Assembly (NCBI GenBank): GCA_965240325.2
Contig: OZ251245.1
Coordinates: 1,116,001 to 1,180,000 of the forward strand
Source: Rebecca billardiae RCC1528
Taxonomy: Eukaryota; Haptophyta
Direction: 5' to 3'
Length of the DNA: 64,000 nt
This document shows positions 19,702-28,312 of the stretch, one piece after another. Positions within the stretch are counted from its first letter, which is position 1. Every line of letters starts with the position of its first letter. The notes below the pieces were generated by a model that saw only the letters and a list, made by a program, of their open reading frames with translations, was not told the DNA's origin and ran no database searches. Both the position numbers and the translations under genes were made by a program.

Positions 19702-22644
19702 TCAGTGGCCCAGGTCCACCTCGACAGACGAGGCGCTCGTTGCGGAGCCCGTGACCACCGCCATCGCGCCGGTGAGCGTCATGAGCATCCCCGCAGCCTC
19801 AGCCCACGAGGGCAGCGCCTCGCCCATCAGCAGCACGTCGTACGCCGCGGCGAAGAGCGGCTGCAGCAGCACGATCACCGAGATCGTGAGCGGCGGCAGG
19901 TACTTGAGCGAGACGACGAAGCCGAGGTTGCCCAGCGTGTCCACGAGCGCGCATGCAAACAGCATGGCCCACGCGTGCTCCGCGCGCGCCCAGCCAAACA
20001 CGCCGGTGGGCGAGCGATCGAGCGGCGCACCGCCGGCACCGACGCTCACCGCGGGAAGCGCGATCAGCCACGCGATCCCGTTGAGCAGCGGGAAGAGCAC
20101 CGGCGGGTCGACCACCGGCCTGAGCTCCTTGCACAGTAGCATGTAGGCAGCGCCGCCCGCCGAGCCGACAAAAGCGATCACGTTGGCGACCGGTTCACGC
20201 ACCGAGTCCGAACGCGGCCAGAGGTCAATCCCGCCGGCGGCGCCGGCCGCCTCGGCAGCGCCCCCGCCGGCGATATCTGCCCCACCCCCACCGAGCGTGA
20301 GCGCGAGCGGCGCGTTGCCCAGCACGGCTGGCGCCTGCCCCTGCGGCGCCGCGCCCGGCGCGCCGATCGCGAGCAACGCGGTGCCTAGCACGGCGATGAG
20401 CGCGCCGCCGATCTCGAGGGCGCTCGCGCCGAGCCCGCGCGCCAGCCGCACGCCGAGCAGGATGATGGGCGCGAGCGAGGAGAAGAGGAGGGCGTTGGCG
20501 ACCGAGGTGTGCTGCAGCGCGACCGCGTACGGGTAGCAGTGCAGCCACCATGCCGCGCCCGCGCCGAGCAGGCAGGCGAGCGTACGCCGGCTGCGCAGCG
20601 CGGTGCGCAGCCGCGCCGACGTGCCCGCGCGCAGCGCCGCGTATGGAGCGAGCACGAGCGCGGTGCCGCAGAAGCGCCAGCACATCTTCAGCGCGGGGGA
20701 GGCGCGCGTGCCCAGCGCGTCGAACGCGAGGCCTGTCGCCGACGACGTGAGCAGCGAGAAAAGCAGCACCGCGTACCCGACCAGCGGCACGCGCCGCTCC
20801 ATCGTCAGCGTCACGTGCAACCCGTCCGGCGGCGTGCCATCCGGCAGCGCGGCCGTCTTCAGCTGCACGTCGGCGGCGACGCCGGGCGAGTGGCCGGCCG
20901 CGTCGGCGGCGGCGGCGTCGTGCACGTCCACGTCGATCGTCGCGCCCGCCGGCTGCCCCTCGCCCGCCAGCTCGCGCCCGAGTGCGGGCTGCCACTCGAA
21001 GGTGAGCGTGCCTGGCGTGGGCTCAGGCGAGGGGGGCGTGTCATGCAGCCGAGCATACGCGCTGCTGGCGGTGGCTGCGCTCAGCCGGAGCGGAGACGCG
21101 GGCGAGGGCGCGCTCGGCGTGGCGTGGATGGGGGCGCGGGCGAGCGCGACGGGCAGCAGGTGCAGCGGCGTGCCCTCCGCGCCGACGCCCGTGCTGCTGC
21201 TGATCGTCACCGTCTCGATGCCCGATGGTAGCGAGGGCAGCGCCCAGTGCGAGCGCACAGCCGGGATCAGCGGCTCGCGCGGCGCGGCGCTGTTCAGCGC
21301 CTCCGCGGCCGCCTCCGCGCCATCCGCGGTGTCACCGTATGGCCTCCAGCCCTCCTGCGCCGCCTCACCCGCCCAGCCTGAGACGTCCGTCAGCTGCCCT
21401 CGCGGCGTGCTCACGAGCGACTCAGACGCGACGCGGCGGAGAAGCGGCTCGCCCGTCGCCACGCCGTTCGTCTGACCGGCCATACCGACAGGCCCGGCCA
21501 CCGCTGCGAGCGCGTGCTCGGTCGCACGGCGCGGCAGCGCTGCGTACCTCTGCGGCGAGAGGCCGGCTTCGGCGTCGACGGCGGCGAGCTCCTGCGTGCT
21601 CAGCGCGATGCGACGGGCGGCAACCAGCTGCTCCGCCGTCTCCACAGAGCACCAGCGCATTCCGCTCGTCGGCACGGCGACGAGCCCACCCTTGCGCGCG
21701 AGCTCGCTGAGCGCGTCACAGAGCGCAAGCGCAAATGGGGGCGACTCTGCATGGCGCCGCAGCAGGGCGTCGAAGAGGGCCTTGGTCTGCAGCACGAAGA
21801 GGCCGGCCTCGAGTGGGTGTGACGCGTCGACCGCGCGGCCGATCTCCAGCACGCGCCGCGGCTGCGGCTCCGACGCCCTGCCGCCGCGCCAACCCTCCTC
21901 GCCTTCGCACGCGACTCGGACGCACGTGGGCGCGAGTGCGCCGAGCGCGCGGCGCGCGTCCGGCTCGACGAGCACGCGGCCGACGCAGCCCGCGGGCAGG
22001 GCGGTGGCGATGAGGCGGTGCACGAGCGCGCTTTCAAAGATGTGGTCGGACGTGCTCAGCAGCACCTGCGATTCTGCCTCGCCGTGCGTGCCCTCGCCGT
22101 CGCCCTCGCCGAGCAGCGCGCTGTGCGCGTGCAGCAGCGACTGCGCGTGGCACCCGGTATAATTCGGGCCGAGGTCGACGACGTCGAGCTGCACGTAGCG
22201 CGCAACGGCGGACTTCTCAAGCGTCCGCTTGATCAGCATGCCCACGGGCCCACCGACTACGACGACGACGCGCGTGATGCCCGCGTCCGCCAGTTGGCGC
22301 AGGCTCTGCACGAGCAGCGGGTAGAAGCCGATCCGGAGGAGCTGGCGGGGGAGGCCGTCCTTGCCGAGGGCGGCAGAGCGCGAGACCGTGGATATGAGCG
22401 CCGTCGTCACGCGCGCGCGCACGGGGCGCGGCATGTATGCCATGGTCGAGTGCCACCGCGCGGAGTTCACGGGCATTGCCGAGCTCGCGAGCGCGTTCGC
22501 GCGCTCCGCAAAAAGCGTGCGCGGACCGGAGAGCTGGAGGAAGAGCTCGTTGCGGGTGCAGCCGAGTCGTCGCGCGACATCGTTCGCGTCGACTGTCCAC
22601 GCGCGCCGCGCGTCGCCAGCGGGGCTCTCCATGTTCACGTCCAT
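19702..22644 (-). CDS. Nucleotidyltransferase-like domain fused to 10-TM EamA/DMT transporter
   Basis: A 980-residue intronless protein from the ATG at 22644 (MDVNMESPAG). Residues ~75-360 resemble the NTP_transferase/cytidylyltransferase fold: GLPRQLLRIGFYPLLVQSL, LADAGITRVVVVVGG, HAQSLLHAHSALL, and a metal-site-like QVLLSTSDHIFESALVHRL. A ~250-residue low-complexity linker follows. From residue ~617 come ten hydrophobic helices in two EamA halves (PLVGYAVLLFSLLTSS, ALLFSSLAPIILLG, ALIAVLGTALLAIGA; then VIAFVGSAGGAAYMLL, ISVIVLLQPLFAAAYDVL, AGMLMTLTGAMAVVTG) with a ~60-residue insert between halves. The usual Gly-rich nucleotide loop is degenerate (ALISTVSRSAALGKDG) and the PK of the PKPL motif reads PR, so catalysis is uncertain. 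By analogy with bacterial LicC (phosphocholine cytidylyltransferase) and LicB (DMT choline permease), it could couple uptake of an alcohol to nucleotide activation. That is speculation. Confidence 0.75.
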   Translation of the reverse strand: MDVNMESPAGDARRAWTVDANDVARRLGCTRNELFLQLSGPRTLFAERANALASSAMPVNSARWHSTMAYMPRPVRARVTTALISTVSRSAALGKDGLPRQLLRIGFYPLLVQSLRQLADAGITRVVVVVGGPVGMLIKRTLEKSAVARYVQLDVVDLGPNYTGCHAQSLLHAHSALLGEGDGEGTHGEAESQVLLSTSDHIFESALVHRLIATALPAGCVGRVLVEPDARRALGALAPTCVRVACEGEEGWRGGRASEPQPRRVLEIGRAVDASHPLEAGLFVLQTKALFDALLRRHAESPPFALALCDALSELARKGGLVAVPTSGMRWCSVETAEQLVAARRIALSTQELAAVDAEAGLSPQRYAALPRRATEHALAAVAGPVGMAGQTNGVATGEPLLRRVASESLVSTPRGQLTDVSGWAGEAAQEGWRPYGDTADGAEAAAEALNSAAPREPLIPAVRSHWALPSLPSGIETVTISSSTGVGAEGTPLHLLPVALARAPIHATPSAPSPASPLRLSAATASSAYARLHDTPPSPEPTPGTLTFEWQPALGRELAGEGQPAGATIDVDVHDAAAADAAGHSPGVAADVQLKTAALPDGTPPDGLHVTLTMERRVPLVGYAVLLFSLLTSSATGLAFDALGTRASPALKMCWRFCGTALVLAPYAALRAGTSARLRTALRSRRTLACLLGAGAAWWLHCYPYAVALQHTSVANALLFSSLAPIILLGVRLARGLGASALEIGGALIAVLGTALLAIGAPGAAPQGQAPAVLGNAPLALTLGGGGADIAGGGAAEAAGAAGGIDLWPRSDSVREPVANVIAFVGSAGGAAYMLLCKELRPVVDPPVLFPLLNGIAWLIALPAVSVGAGGAPLDRSPTGVFGWARAEHAWAMLFACALVDTLGNLGFVVSLKYLPPLTISVIVLLQPLFAAAYDVLLMGEALPSWAEAAGMLMTLTGAMAVVTGSATSASSVEVDLGH

Positions 22645-22868
22645 CGCGGCGAGGTTCCAGACGTTCTCGTTGGGCGGACGCGGGCGTGGTCGGGTTGCGC
22701 TGACGCGGTGATTCCAAAATCGCGACGCTGTCGAGAGTCGAGACTCGAGCGACGGTTGGTCCTAGCAGTTGGTCGATGACGTTTCAGGAGCTTCGCGACG
22801 CGCGTCGCAGTGTCACAGTCTGAAATCTCGTCATCAAGCGGCAGTGGAGCTTTGAATGTTGATCAAGC
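22645..22868. promoter_or_regulatory. 224-bp bidirectional promoter region
   Basis: Spacer between the divergent fusion-transporter (22644) and acidic-protein (22869) start codons. It contains a short inverted TCGAGAGTCGAGACTCGA motif near 22732-22749 (a nested CTCGA/TCGAG palindrome) and no obvious TATA box. Confidence 0.4.
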
Positions 22869-24905
22869 ATGGCCGATGCTCCCGACGAGTCGTGGGGGGA
22901 TGGCTCCCTCGACTCGGCCGAGCTCGATCGTCTCGCGTCGGCGGCGGAAGCGGCCGACGAGCTCGATGACAGCTCGTCGCCGCTCAAGTCGTCCGTCCGT
23001 TCCGCGGAGACGTACACCGAGGGCTCGCCCTCACCGGCGCTGCGCCGCATCGGCTCCCAGCCCGTGGAGGAATCGGGCGACGACGATCTGAACGACCGGG
23101 ACCGACCGTCGACGGCTGAGTCGTACGGGGCGAGCGACGCTCGGGACGACGAGCTGGATGAGGACAACGAGGTCACCCATGGCGGCCGCGCGCGCAGCGG
23201 CGGGCTGAGCAGGGGCGTGAGCTCCGCGAGCGAGCTTGGCAGCCCCTCGCGCTGGGCGTCCGCGCGCGGCGAGGACGACGGCGAGGACGACTACAGAGGG
23301 GACGAGAACGCGGAGGCGGCTGACGAAGACGAGCGCGAGGGCCGTGGTGAGGATGGCGTGCTGGAGGCTGACGGTGTGGACGGCGCAGACGAGGCCGAGC
23401 GGGTTGATCTTGCCGAGCGCGCGCGTGATGACGCGGATGAGGAGGCAGAGGAGGCGGAGGAGGTGGCGGCGGAGGAGGACGAGGAGGACGAGGAGGAGAG
23501 GATGGACGACTACGCCGATGGTTCGAGAGGGCGCGGTGGGGACGCCGCCGCCGCGGGGCTCGAGTCACAGCTCTCCGAGATGCGCGCGCTCCTCACAGCG
23601 ATGCAGGCGCAGCAGCGCAAGCTGGCGGCACAGATGCGCCAGGCGCAAAGGGAGGCTCGCGACGCGCAGCAGGAGGCCGCCGGGGCGCGCGCCCTCGCGA
23701 GCAGGCTCGAGCGCGAGCGCGGCGCGGCAGCCGACGACGAGCGTCGCGCGTGCGAGAGCGCGTCGTTGCCCGAACGGGGAAGCCCGCCTGGCGCACGCGA
23801 GCCCTCAGTGCCGCGCACGCCCGACGGACAGCTGCGGGCCTCGGGCGCGCGCAGCGATGGCTCTGCCAGCCCGCCGCCGCCACCGGCCGTGGGAGGCGCA
23901 GCGGAGGGTGAGCCGCCGAGCGCGGCGGCGGATGCCCTGCCGGGCGCAGCGGACGGCGGCATGCGCGAGACGGACGCTGCCCCAGCGGACGCCGCCTCGG
24001 AGCAACCTCGATCTCAGCAGCCCACCCTGAGCCCGCGAGCTCGCGCACCGGCGCCGGCCGCGACAACGGACGCCCTAGAGGGGGCCGAAGGCGCGAGGCA
24101 GGGCGCGGCGGCAGGCAGCCCGCCAAGGGCGACGCGCCCGCCCTGGCGCGCCTCCATCCTCGACGAATGGCGCTCTTACATCGACGCCGACACCCCCTCT
24201 CACGCGCGCGCCGCGCCGCCGAGGCCGCCGCTTGTCGCCCTCGCTGTCCTCGAGGCGGGCGGCCAATCGAGCGAGGCGCGCGGGCGCGCTGACGAGCAGT
24301 GGGGGGCACGGGGCGGCGTGGACCGCGCGTCGTGGGCCGAGCTCGAGGGCACGCCGCTCGGTGGTGTCGGGGCGCAGAGGCCGTTGCCTTCGGCGCACGT
24401 TTTCGGCGGCCATGCCACGCCAACGGCCCCTCCGCCGGCCTGGCAGCACACGCGCCCCGCCGCCGCGTGGGGTGCGGCCGCGGGCCCTGCGGGGCCGCGC
24501 TCCGCCCGGCTGCTGGACGAGTGGGTGGCATATCTCGAGACGGACGACTGCGCGCAGGCGAGTAAGCTGGCGCCGGTGATGCCGACGCTCGTGCAACGGG
24601 CCGTGCGCAGCGCGTCCGCTGCGCATCGCCCACACGGCATCCACGTGCCTTACGCCTGCCCGTCCACCGGATTATTGCCTACCCACGACTCCGGACGGTA
24701 CGCCACACCCGCGGGCGCGGCACCCGGTGGGTTTGACTTTGGCTGCACTGGGGCGCAGCATATGCCGGTCAGCGTCGGGCAGTGGAGCTACCCGTGCAGC
24801 TGGACGCAGCCCTGCGGCGGCGGCTCAACATCGGCGAGCGCCGTGAGGCCTGCGGCGCCGCCAGGCCCAGGGCCAGGCTGCACGCAGGCCGACTTCGTTA
24901 GTTAG
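22869..24905 (+). CDS. Acidic, partly coiled-coil protein with two LDEW motifs
   Basis: 678 residues, one exon, from the ATG at 22869 (MADAPDESWGDGSLD). The family is not recognised. Residues 1-220 are strongly acidic (long Glu/Asp runs around 23440-23510). Residues ~230-290 form a coiled coil (LESQLSEMRALLTAMQAQQR). A Pro/Ser/Ala linker leads to two copies of a short motif about 117 residues apart: ASILDEWRSYIDADTP (near residue 428) and ARLLDEWVAYLETDDC (near residue 545). Each is followed by Ala, Pro and a LV-A-V segment (PPLVALAVLE, PTLVQRAV). The C-terminus is Gly/Pro/Cys-containing low complexity. There are no membrane segments. The charge suggests a nuclear or scaffold role, which is inference. 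It is divergent from the fusion-transporter gene. Confidence 0.7.
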   Translation: MADAPDESWGDGSLDSAELDRLASAAEAADELDDSSSPLKSSVRSAETYTEGSPSPALRRIGSQPVEESGDDDLNDRDRPSTAESYGASDARDDELDEDNEVTHGGRARSGGLSRGVSSASELGSPSRWASARGEDDGEDDYRGDENAEAADEDEREGRGEDGVLEADGVDGADEAERVDLAERARDDADEEAEEAEEVAAEEDEEDEEERMDDYADGSRGRGGDAAAAGLESQLSEMRALLTAMQAQQRKLAAQMRQAQREARDAQQEAAGARALASRLERERGAAADDERRACESASLPERGSPPGAREPSVPRTPDGQLRASGARSDGSASPPPPPAVGGAAEGEPPSAAADALPGAADGGMRETDAAPADAASEQPRSQQPTLSPRARAPAPAATTDALEGAEGARQGAAAGSPPRATRPPWRASILDEWRSYIDADTPSHARAAPPRPPLVALAVLEAGGQSSEARGRADEQWGARGGVDRASWAELEGTPLGGVGAQRPLPSAHVFGGHATPTAPPPAWQHTRPAAAWGAAAGPAGPRSARLLDEWVAYLETDDCAQASKLAPVMPTLVQRAVRSASAAHRPHGIHVPYACPSTGLLPTHDSGRYATPAGAAPGGFDFGCTGAQHMPVSVGQWSYPCSWTQPCGGGSTSASAVRPAAPPGPGPGCTQADFVS

Positions 24906-26374
24906 TTTGCAGCTCCGAGCCTGGAGCTGACGCCGCGGTAGCAGTGACGGGGCAGCAGATGTGTTCCCGGGATGGGCGGCAGCGCCGCCGGCATCGAATT
25001 ATTCGGATGTCGCCATCACGGACTCGATGACTCTGCGCCAGACTTCTGCCCGGCCCGATTACTCATGTCTCACTCATCACTACTCTGTACTCAGTGACTC
25101 AGTTACTCACTACGTCTACTGACTACTACTAGACAGCTGGTAAGCCTGGTAACAGGACCGCCCGTACGGCCGTACGTTCAGTGAGTATACTGTATAGGCA
25201 GTACTAGTCGTGACTGCTAAGTTAGTGGCCAGGTCTGAGACTGTCAATGTAGACCTACTCCAGGACTCAGCACAGATGACGGTCACACTCGGCCAGTGCC
25301 ACCGGGACGAGTGGATGGACGAGGCTCGGCCCGCGGCCCGGATCCTCGACAATCTGCTGTCGCCTGTCGGTCTTCTGGGCCGCGCGGAGTGCGTGCGACC
25401 GCGAAACAAGCGCCCGCTACTGGTGCGCAACGGACGCAACGAGCACAGCCCTCGGTCCGGGCGGTTAACCGAGGCTCATTCCAAGCCCTCCGCGTCAGCA
25501 CGCCCCCGTATTGCTGCCTCTCCGGGGCGCACGCGCCACACGTGCGCACTGTGACTGACCGCCGCCCGCGTGTGCGAGACGTATTTGCAATGCGCCGAGC
25601 GGCACGTACGTGGTCAAACGATTGGCAGGGGGCGTGACCGCATCATCTCGCGTGCACGTCGCGCTCAGGCGTCTGCTAACACCCCACGCGCTGTGTCCAG
25701 CGTCGCAGCTCGCGCATTGCGTTGCGATCGGCCGACAGGCCGCCGACAACGGCGCGGGCTTGGCAGATTCAGCTCACAGCGGCGAGCTGCGGGCGAGAGA
25801 AGCAATCAGAGCGTGGCGCGAGGCCACAAGCGCGTGGCGTTCATACCCTGCGCCAGACGCGCCTCCCACCGACGGGCATGGAGGCCACAGCCCGCCGGGT
25901 GCAAGCCCCTTTCACGGGCTGCCAGCGTGGCGAGGTCCGATCGAGGAGCCGCCGCGCCGTCCAGACGCGCACGACTCGCGAGCTACACAGCTCACGTGAG
26001 AGCGCATATGAGTGGAGCATGGCGATGGGTCCACCCGAGTGCGCACGCCGATGTCCCCGGCGTGCGCAGCCTCTGCGATGGCAGCAGTCGGCAGGCGGGT
26101 CCGTCATTCTATTCGGGGGCCGCGGGCGTCAGTGGCGGCTGGGGCGGCGCGTCCTGGCGCACGAATGGATTATGGAGGCGCAGCGCGCTGAGTAAGCTGA
26201 TGACCGCTACAGTACGCATAGTCACTGCAATGAGTACAGCATCCCAAGATGGCAAGCCGTCCACCGGGGCTCCTCTGGGCGGGGAGGCGCACGCCCGTCG
26301 GTGGGGTTAGCGAATCAGTGGTGCCAGCAGGTGAGCAGCCATCGCCCTGAACCCCGCCTCAAGCTTGCAAGCGG
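24906..26374. other. 1.5-kb intergenic region
   Basis: No gene is recognised. 25060-25200 is low-GC with many ACT/AGT units (TACTCA, CTACTAC). From 25250 on GC rises again, with short overlapping frames lacking motifs. It ends at the TA-flanked inverted-repeat element. Confidence 0.45.
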
Positions 26375-26972
26375 TACAGGTGGATACGGGCTAACTGGAC
26401 ACAGGGGCTATCTGGACACTCAGCGGGCGGCGGGCCTCGTGGCGAGGGCTCGTGGGCGAACGAGCACGAGCGCCCACTGGCGGGTCGCCACGACGGCGCA
26501 CGATGTTCGCTGAACTCACCTGGTCGTGAGACGTCGTCTGCGCACGCGCCAGGTCGCGCTTCTCGCCGCCTTCGCCTTGTTTCGTGAGTCCCGCGCACAA
26601 GGGCGAACGCCAGCGTTTCAAGCCGCAAGGCGCGTGCGCGGACTCAGGAAGGGCGGACTCCGAGGCAAGGCGCGGTTGCGCTGGCGTGGGTAGGTCCCAG
26701 AGCAACCGTCCGAGCCGCTGCACACGCTTTTCCTCCGCGCGCGCGTCTCTGAGCTCGATTCCCATGCCTCAGCCAGTGCCAGGGGCTAATTGGACAGTGC
26801 CATTGCGGCCGCCACGCGCGGAGACGGGCCCGCAGCGCAGAAAGCGCGCTGCGGCGGAACTCCAGGGACCCCCTGAAGTCCGTCCCTGGCGCCCCTTCGA
26901 CCCCAATGCTCCCAGGGAGGCCTCCGCGTGAGTTGGGTCGGCCACTGTCCAGATCACCCGTATCCACCTGTA
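26375..26972. mobile_element. TA-flanked MITE with ~25-bp terminal inverted repeats
   Basis: The left end at 26375 (TA then CAGGTGGATACGGGCTA) and right end to 26972 (its reverse complement, then TA) match at 24 of 27 positions including the TA. Subterminal copies of the GGGGCTA-x-x-TGGACA motif sit at about 26404 and 26784. The size is about 594 bp between TA dinucleotides. The TA target site and CAGG termini fit a non-autonomous Tc1/mariner-type element. There is no transposase frame inside. It lies about 100 bp upstream of the GAF-like gene, so it could supply promoter sequence. Confidence 0.72.
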
Positions 26973-27076
26973 ACGGTAAACAAGCGGGCGGATTTTGATT
27001 ACCCCTTGCCCGCGCGCGGGGCGCTCAAGCCGCTCACTCATCTCAGTCATCTTATCATAGTAGTAAACGAAGCGAA

Positions 27077-28312
27077 ATGAGCCCGGGTCGCACAGCACTA
27101 CAATTATTATCAGCGTATCGCGCGCGGCAAGCGAGATTGATTGCTTGGGAGTTGGGTGCCGCTTGGGACACGGACGCGGGCGGAGCCATGCTCTCCGACA
27201 TGCTCGCCGGCATGGGCGGCGGGGACGACGAGGACGGCGGTGGCGAGACAACGCCATTCTCGGGGACCGAGTCGGCGATGGACGAGGTGATGCAGTCGGC
27301 CACCGCCGACTACGTTATCTTCTGGCAATGGAGCCACGACGACAGTGTGCTCAGGTTCGAGCACTACATGGCTATCGACGGCAGCCTGATGGAGGGCTCC
27401 AAGGCGTTCAAGTTCAAGGCCGAGGAGGGCGCGGTGGGGAACGTGTGGGCGTCGGGAAAGCCCTTCTTCGTCGCCGACGCCATCAAGCTCGACACCAAAG
27501 TCTTCTGGCGCCAGAAGCTCGCGTCGTACTACCAGGTCAGATCAGTCGCGATGGTCAAATATCCGAACGGCGTGCTCGAGTTCGGCTCGCGCAAGCAGTG
27601 GGACGAGGCCCCGCCGCACGCGGGGGGCAAGGCGAAGCGTGACGCTGAGGCGGCGAAGTTCCCGGAATTCCAGGCGAACCAGATGAAGCTCAATCGCGTG
27701 ATGGACCAGACGCGGGCAGAGTACGGTGCGACCGCTTGCTTGCGCCGCGCCGCGCGCCGCCGCCGCGGACTCGTGGGGTGCGCGCAGCTCATCTCCGCGC
27801 GCACTGGCTCCCCGCGCGACGTGCCTGCCACAGCGATGTTCTGGCGGCACTTCAGTGCGGTCGACGAGCTCAAGTGCCTGGTGTACCACTCGGTCGACGG
27901 CAAGCTGATGCACAAGTCGATCACGTTCACGTACACGCCGGGCGTGGGCGTGATCGGCCGGGCGTGGGTGAGCAAGAAGCGCTCGTTTGTGATGGACGCG
28001 CAGGCGCTCGACGGCAGGAAGTTCCCGCGCAAGCACCTGGCCAAGCTTTACGGCATCCGCTCCATCGCCTTCGTGCCGTTCGCGAATGGCATCCTCGAGC
28101 TAGGCACGCGCGAGACGTGGCAGACGGCCCCCGACTACAGTGCCAAGTCGGAGATGCCGGGCGGCAACAAGCCGCGCCGCGGTGGCGGCGGCGGTGGCGG
28201 CCGCAGGCCTCCGCCACAAGCGCATCATCCCGGCGGCCCTGGGACACAGATGGGCGGCGGATTCAACGGCATCGTTGACGCATCATCCGACTCGAGCTCT
28301 GACGAGAGCTGA
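27077..28312 (+). CDS. Protein with two tandem GAF-like domains
   Basis: Two copies of a ~95-residue domain. Copy 1 runs from YVIFWQWSHDDSVLRFEHYM through GAVGNVWASGKPFFVADAI and YQVRSVAMVKYPNGVLEFGS. Copy 2 runs from AMFWRHFSAVDELKCLVYHS through GVIGRAWVSKKRSFVMDAQA and YGIRSIAFVPFANGILELGT. The G-x-(V/I)-G-x-x-W, F-x-x-D, and (P/A)NG(V/I)LE(F/L)G pattern is GAF-like (small-molecule or protein-interaction sensor), but the ligand is unknown. Reading straight through inserts a basic stretch (RRAARRRRGLVG); removing a 108-nt GT-AG intron at 27726-27833 (phase 1, TACG|GTGCGA, CCACAG|CG) restores the second domain as AEY-A-MFWRHF. The ATG is 27077, or 27188 (MLSDMLAGMGGG) if the first segment is untranslated. 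The C-terminus is a Gly/Arg-rich tail ending in an acidic Ser cluster (DSSSDES). Confidence 0.75.
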   Translation: MSPGRTALQLLSAYRARQARLIAWELGAAWDTDAGGAMLSDMLAGMGGGDDEDGGGETTPFSGTESAMDEVMQSATADYVIFWQWSHDDSVLRFEHYMAIDGSLMEGSKAFKFKAEEGAVGNVWASGKPFFVADAIKLDTKVFWRQKLASYYQVRSVAMVKYPNGVLEFGSRKQWDEAPPHAGGKAKRDAEAAKFPEFQANQMKLNRVMDQTRAEYGATACLRRAARRRRGLVGCAQLISARTGSPRDVPATAMFWRHFSAVDELKCLVYHSVDGKLMHKSITFTYTPGVGVIGRAWVSKKRSFVMDAQALDGRKFPRKHLAKLYGIRSIAFVPFANGILELGTRETWQTAPDYSAKSEMPGGNKPRRGGGGGGGRRPPPQAHHPGGPGTQMGGGFNGIVDASSDSSSDES

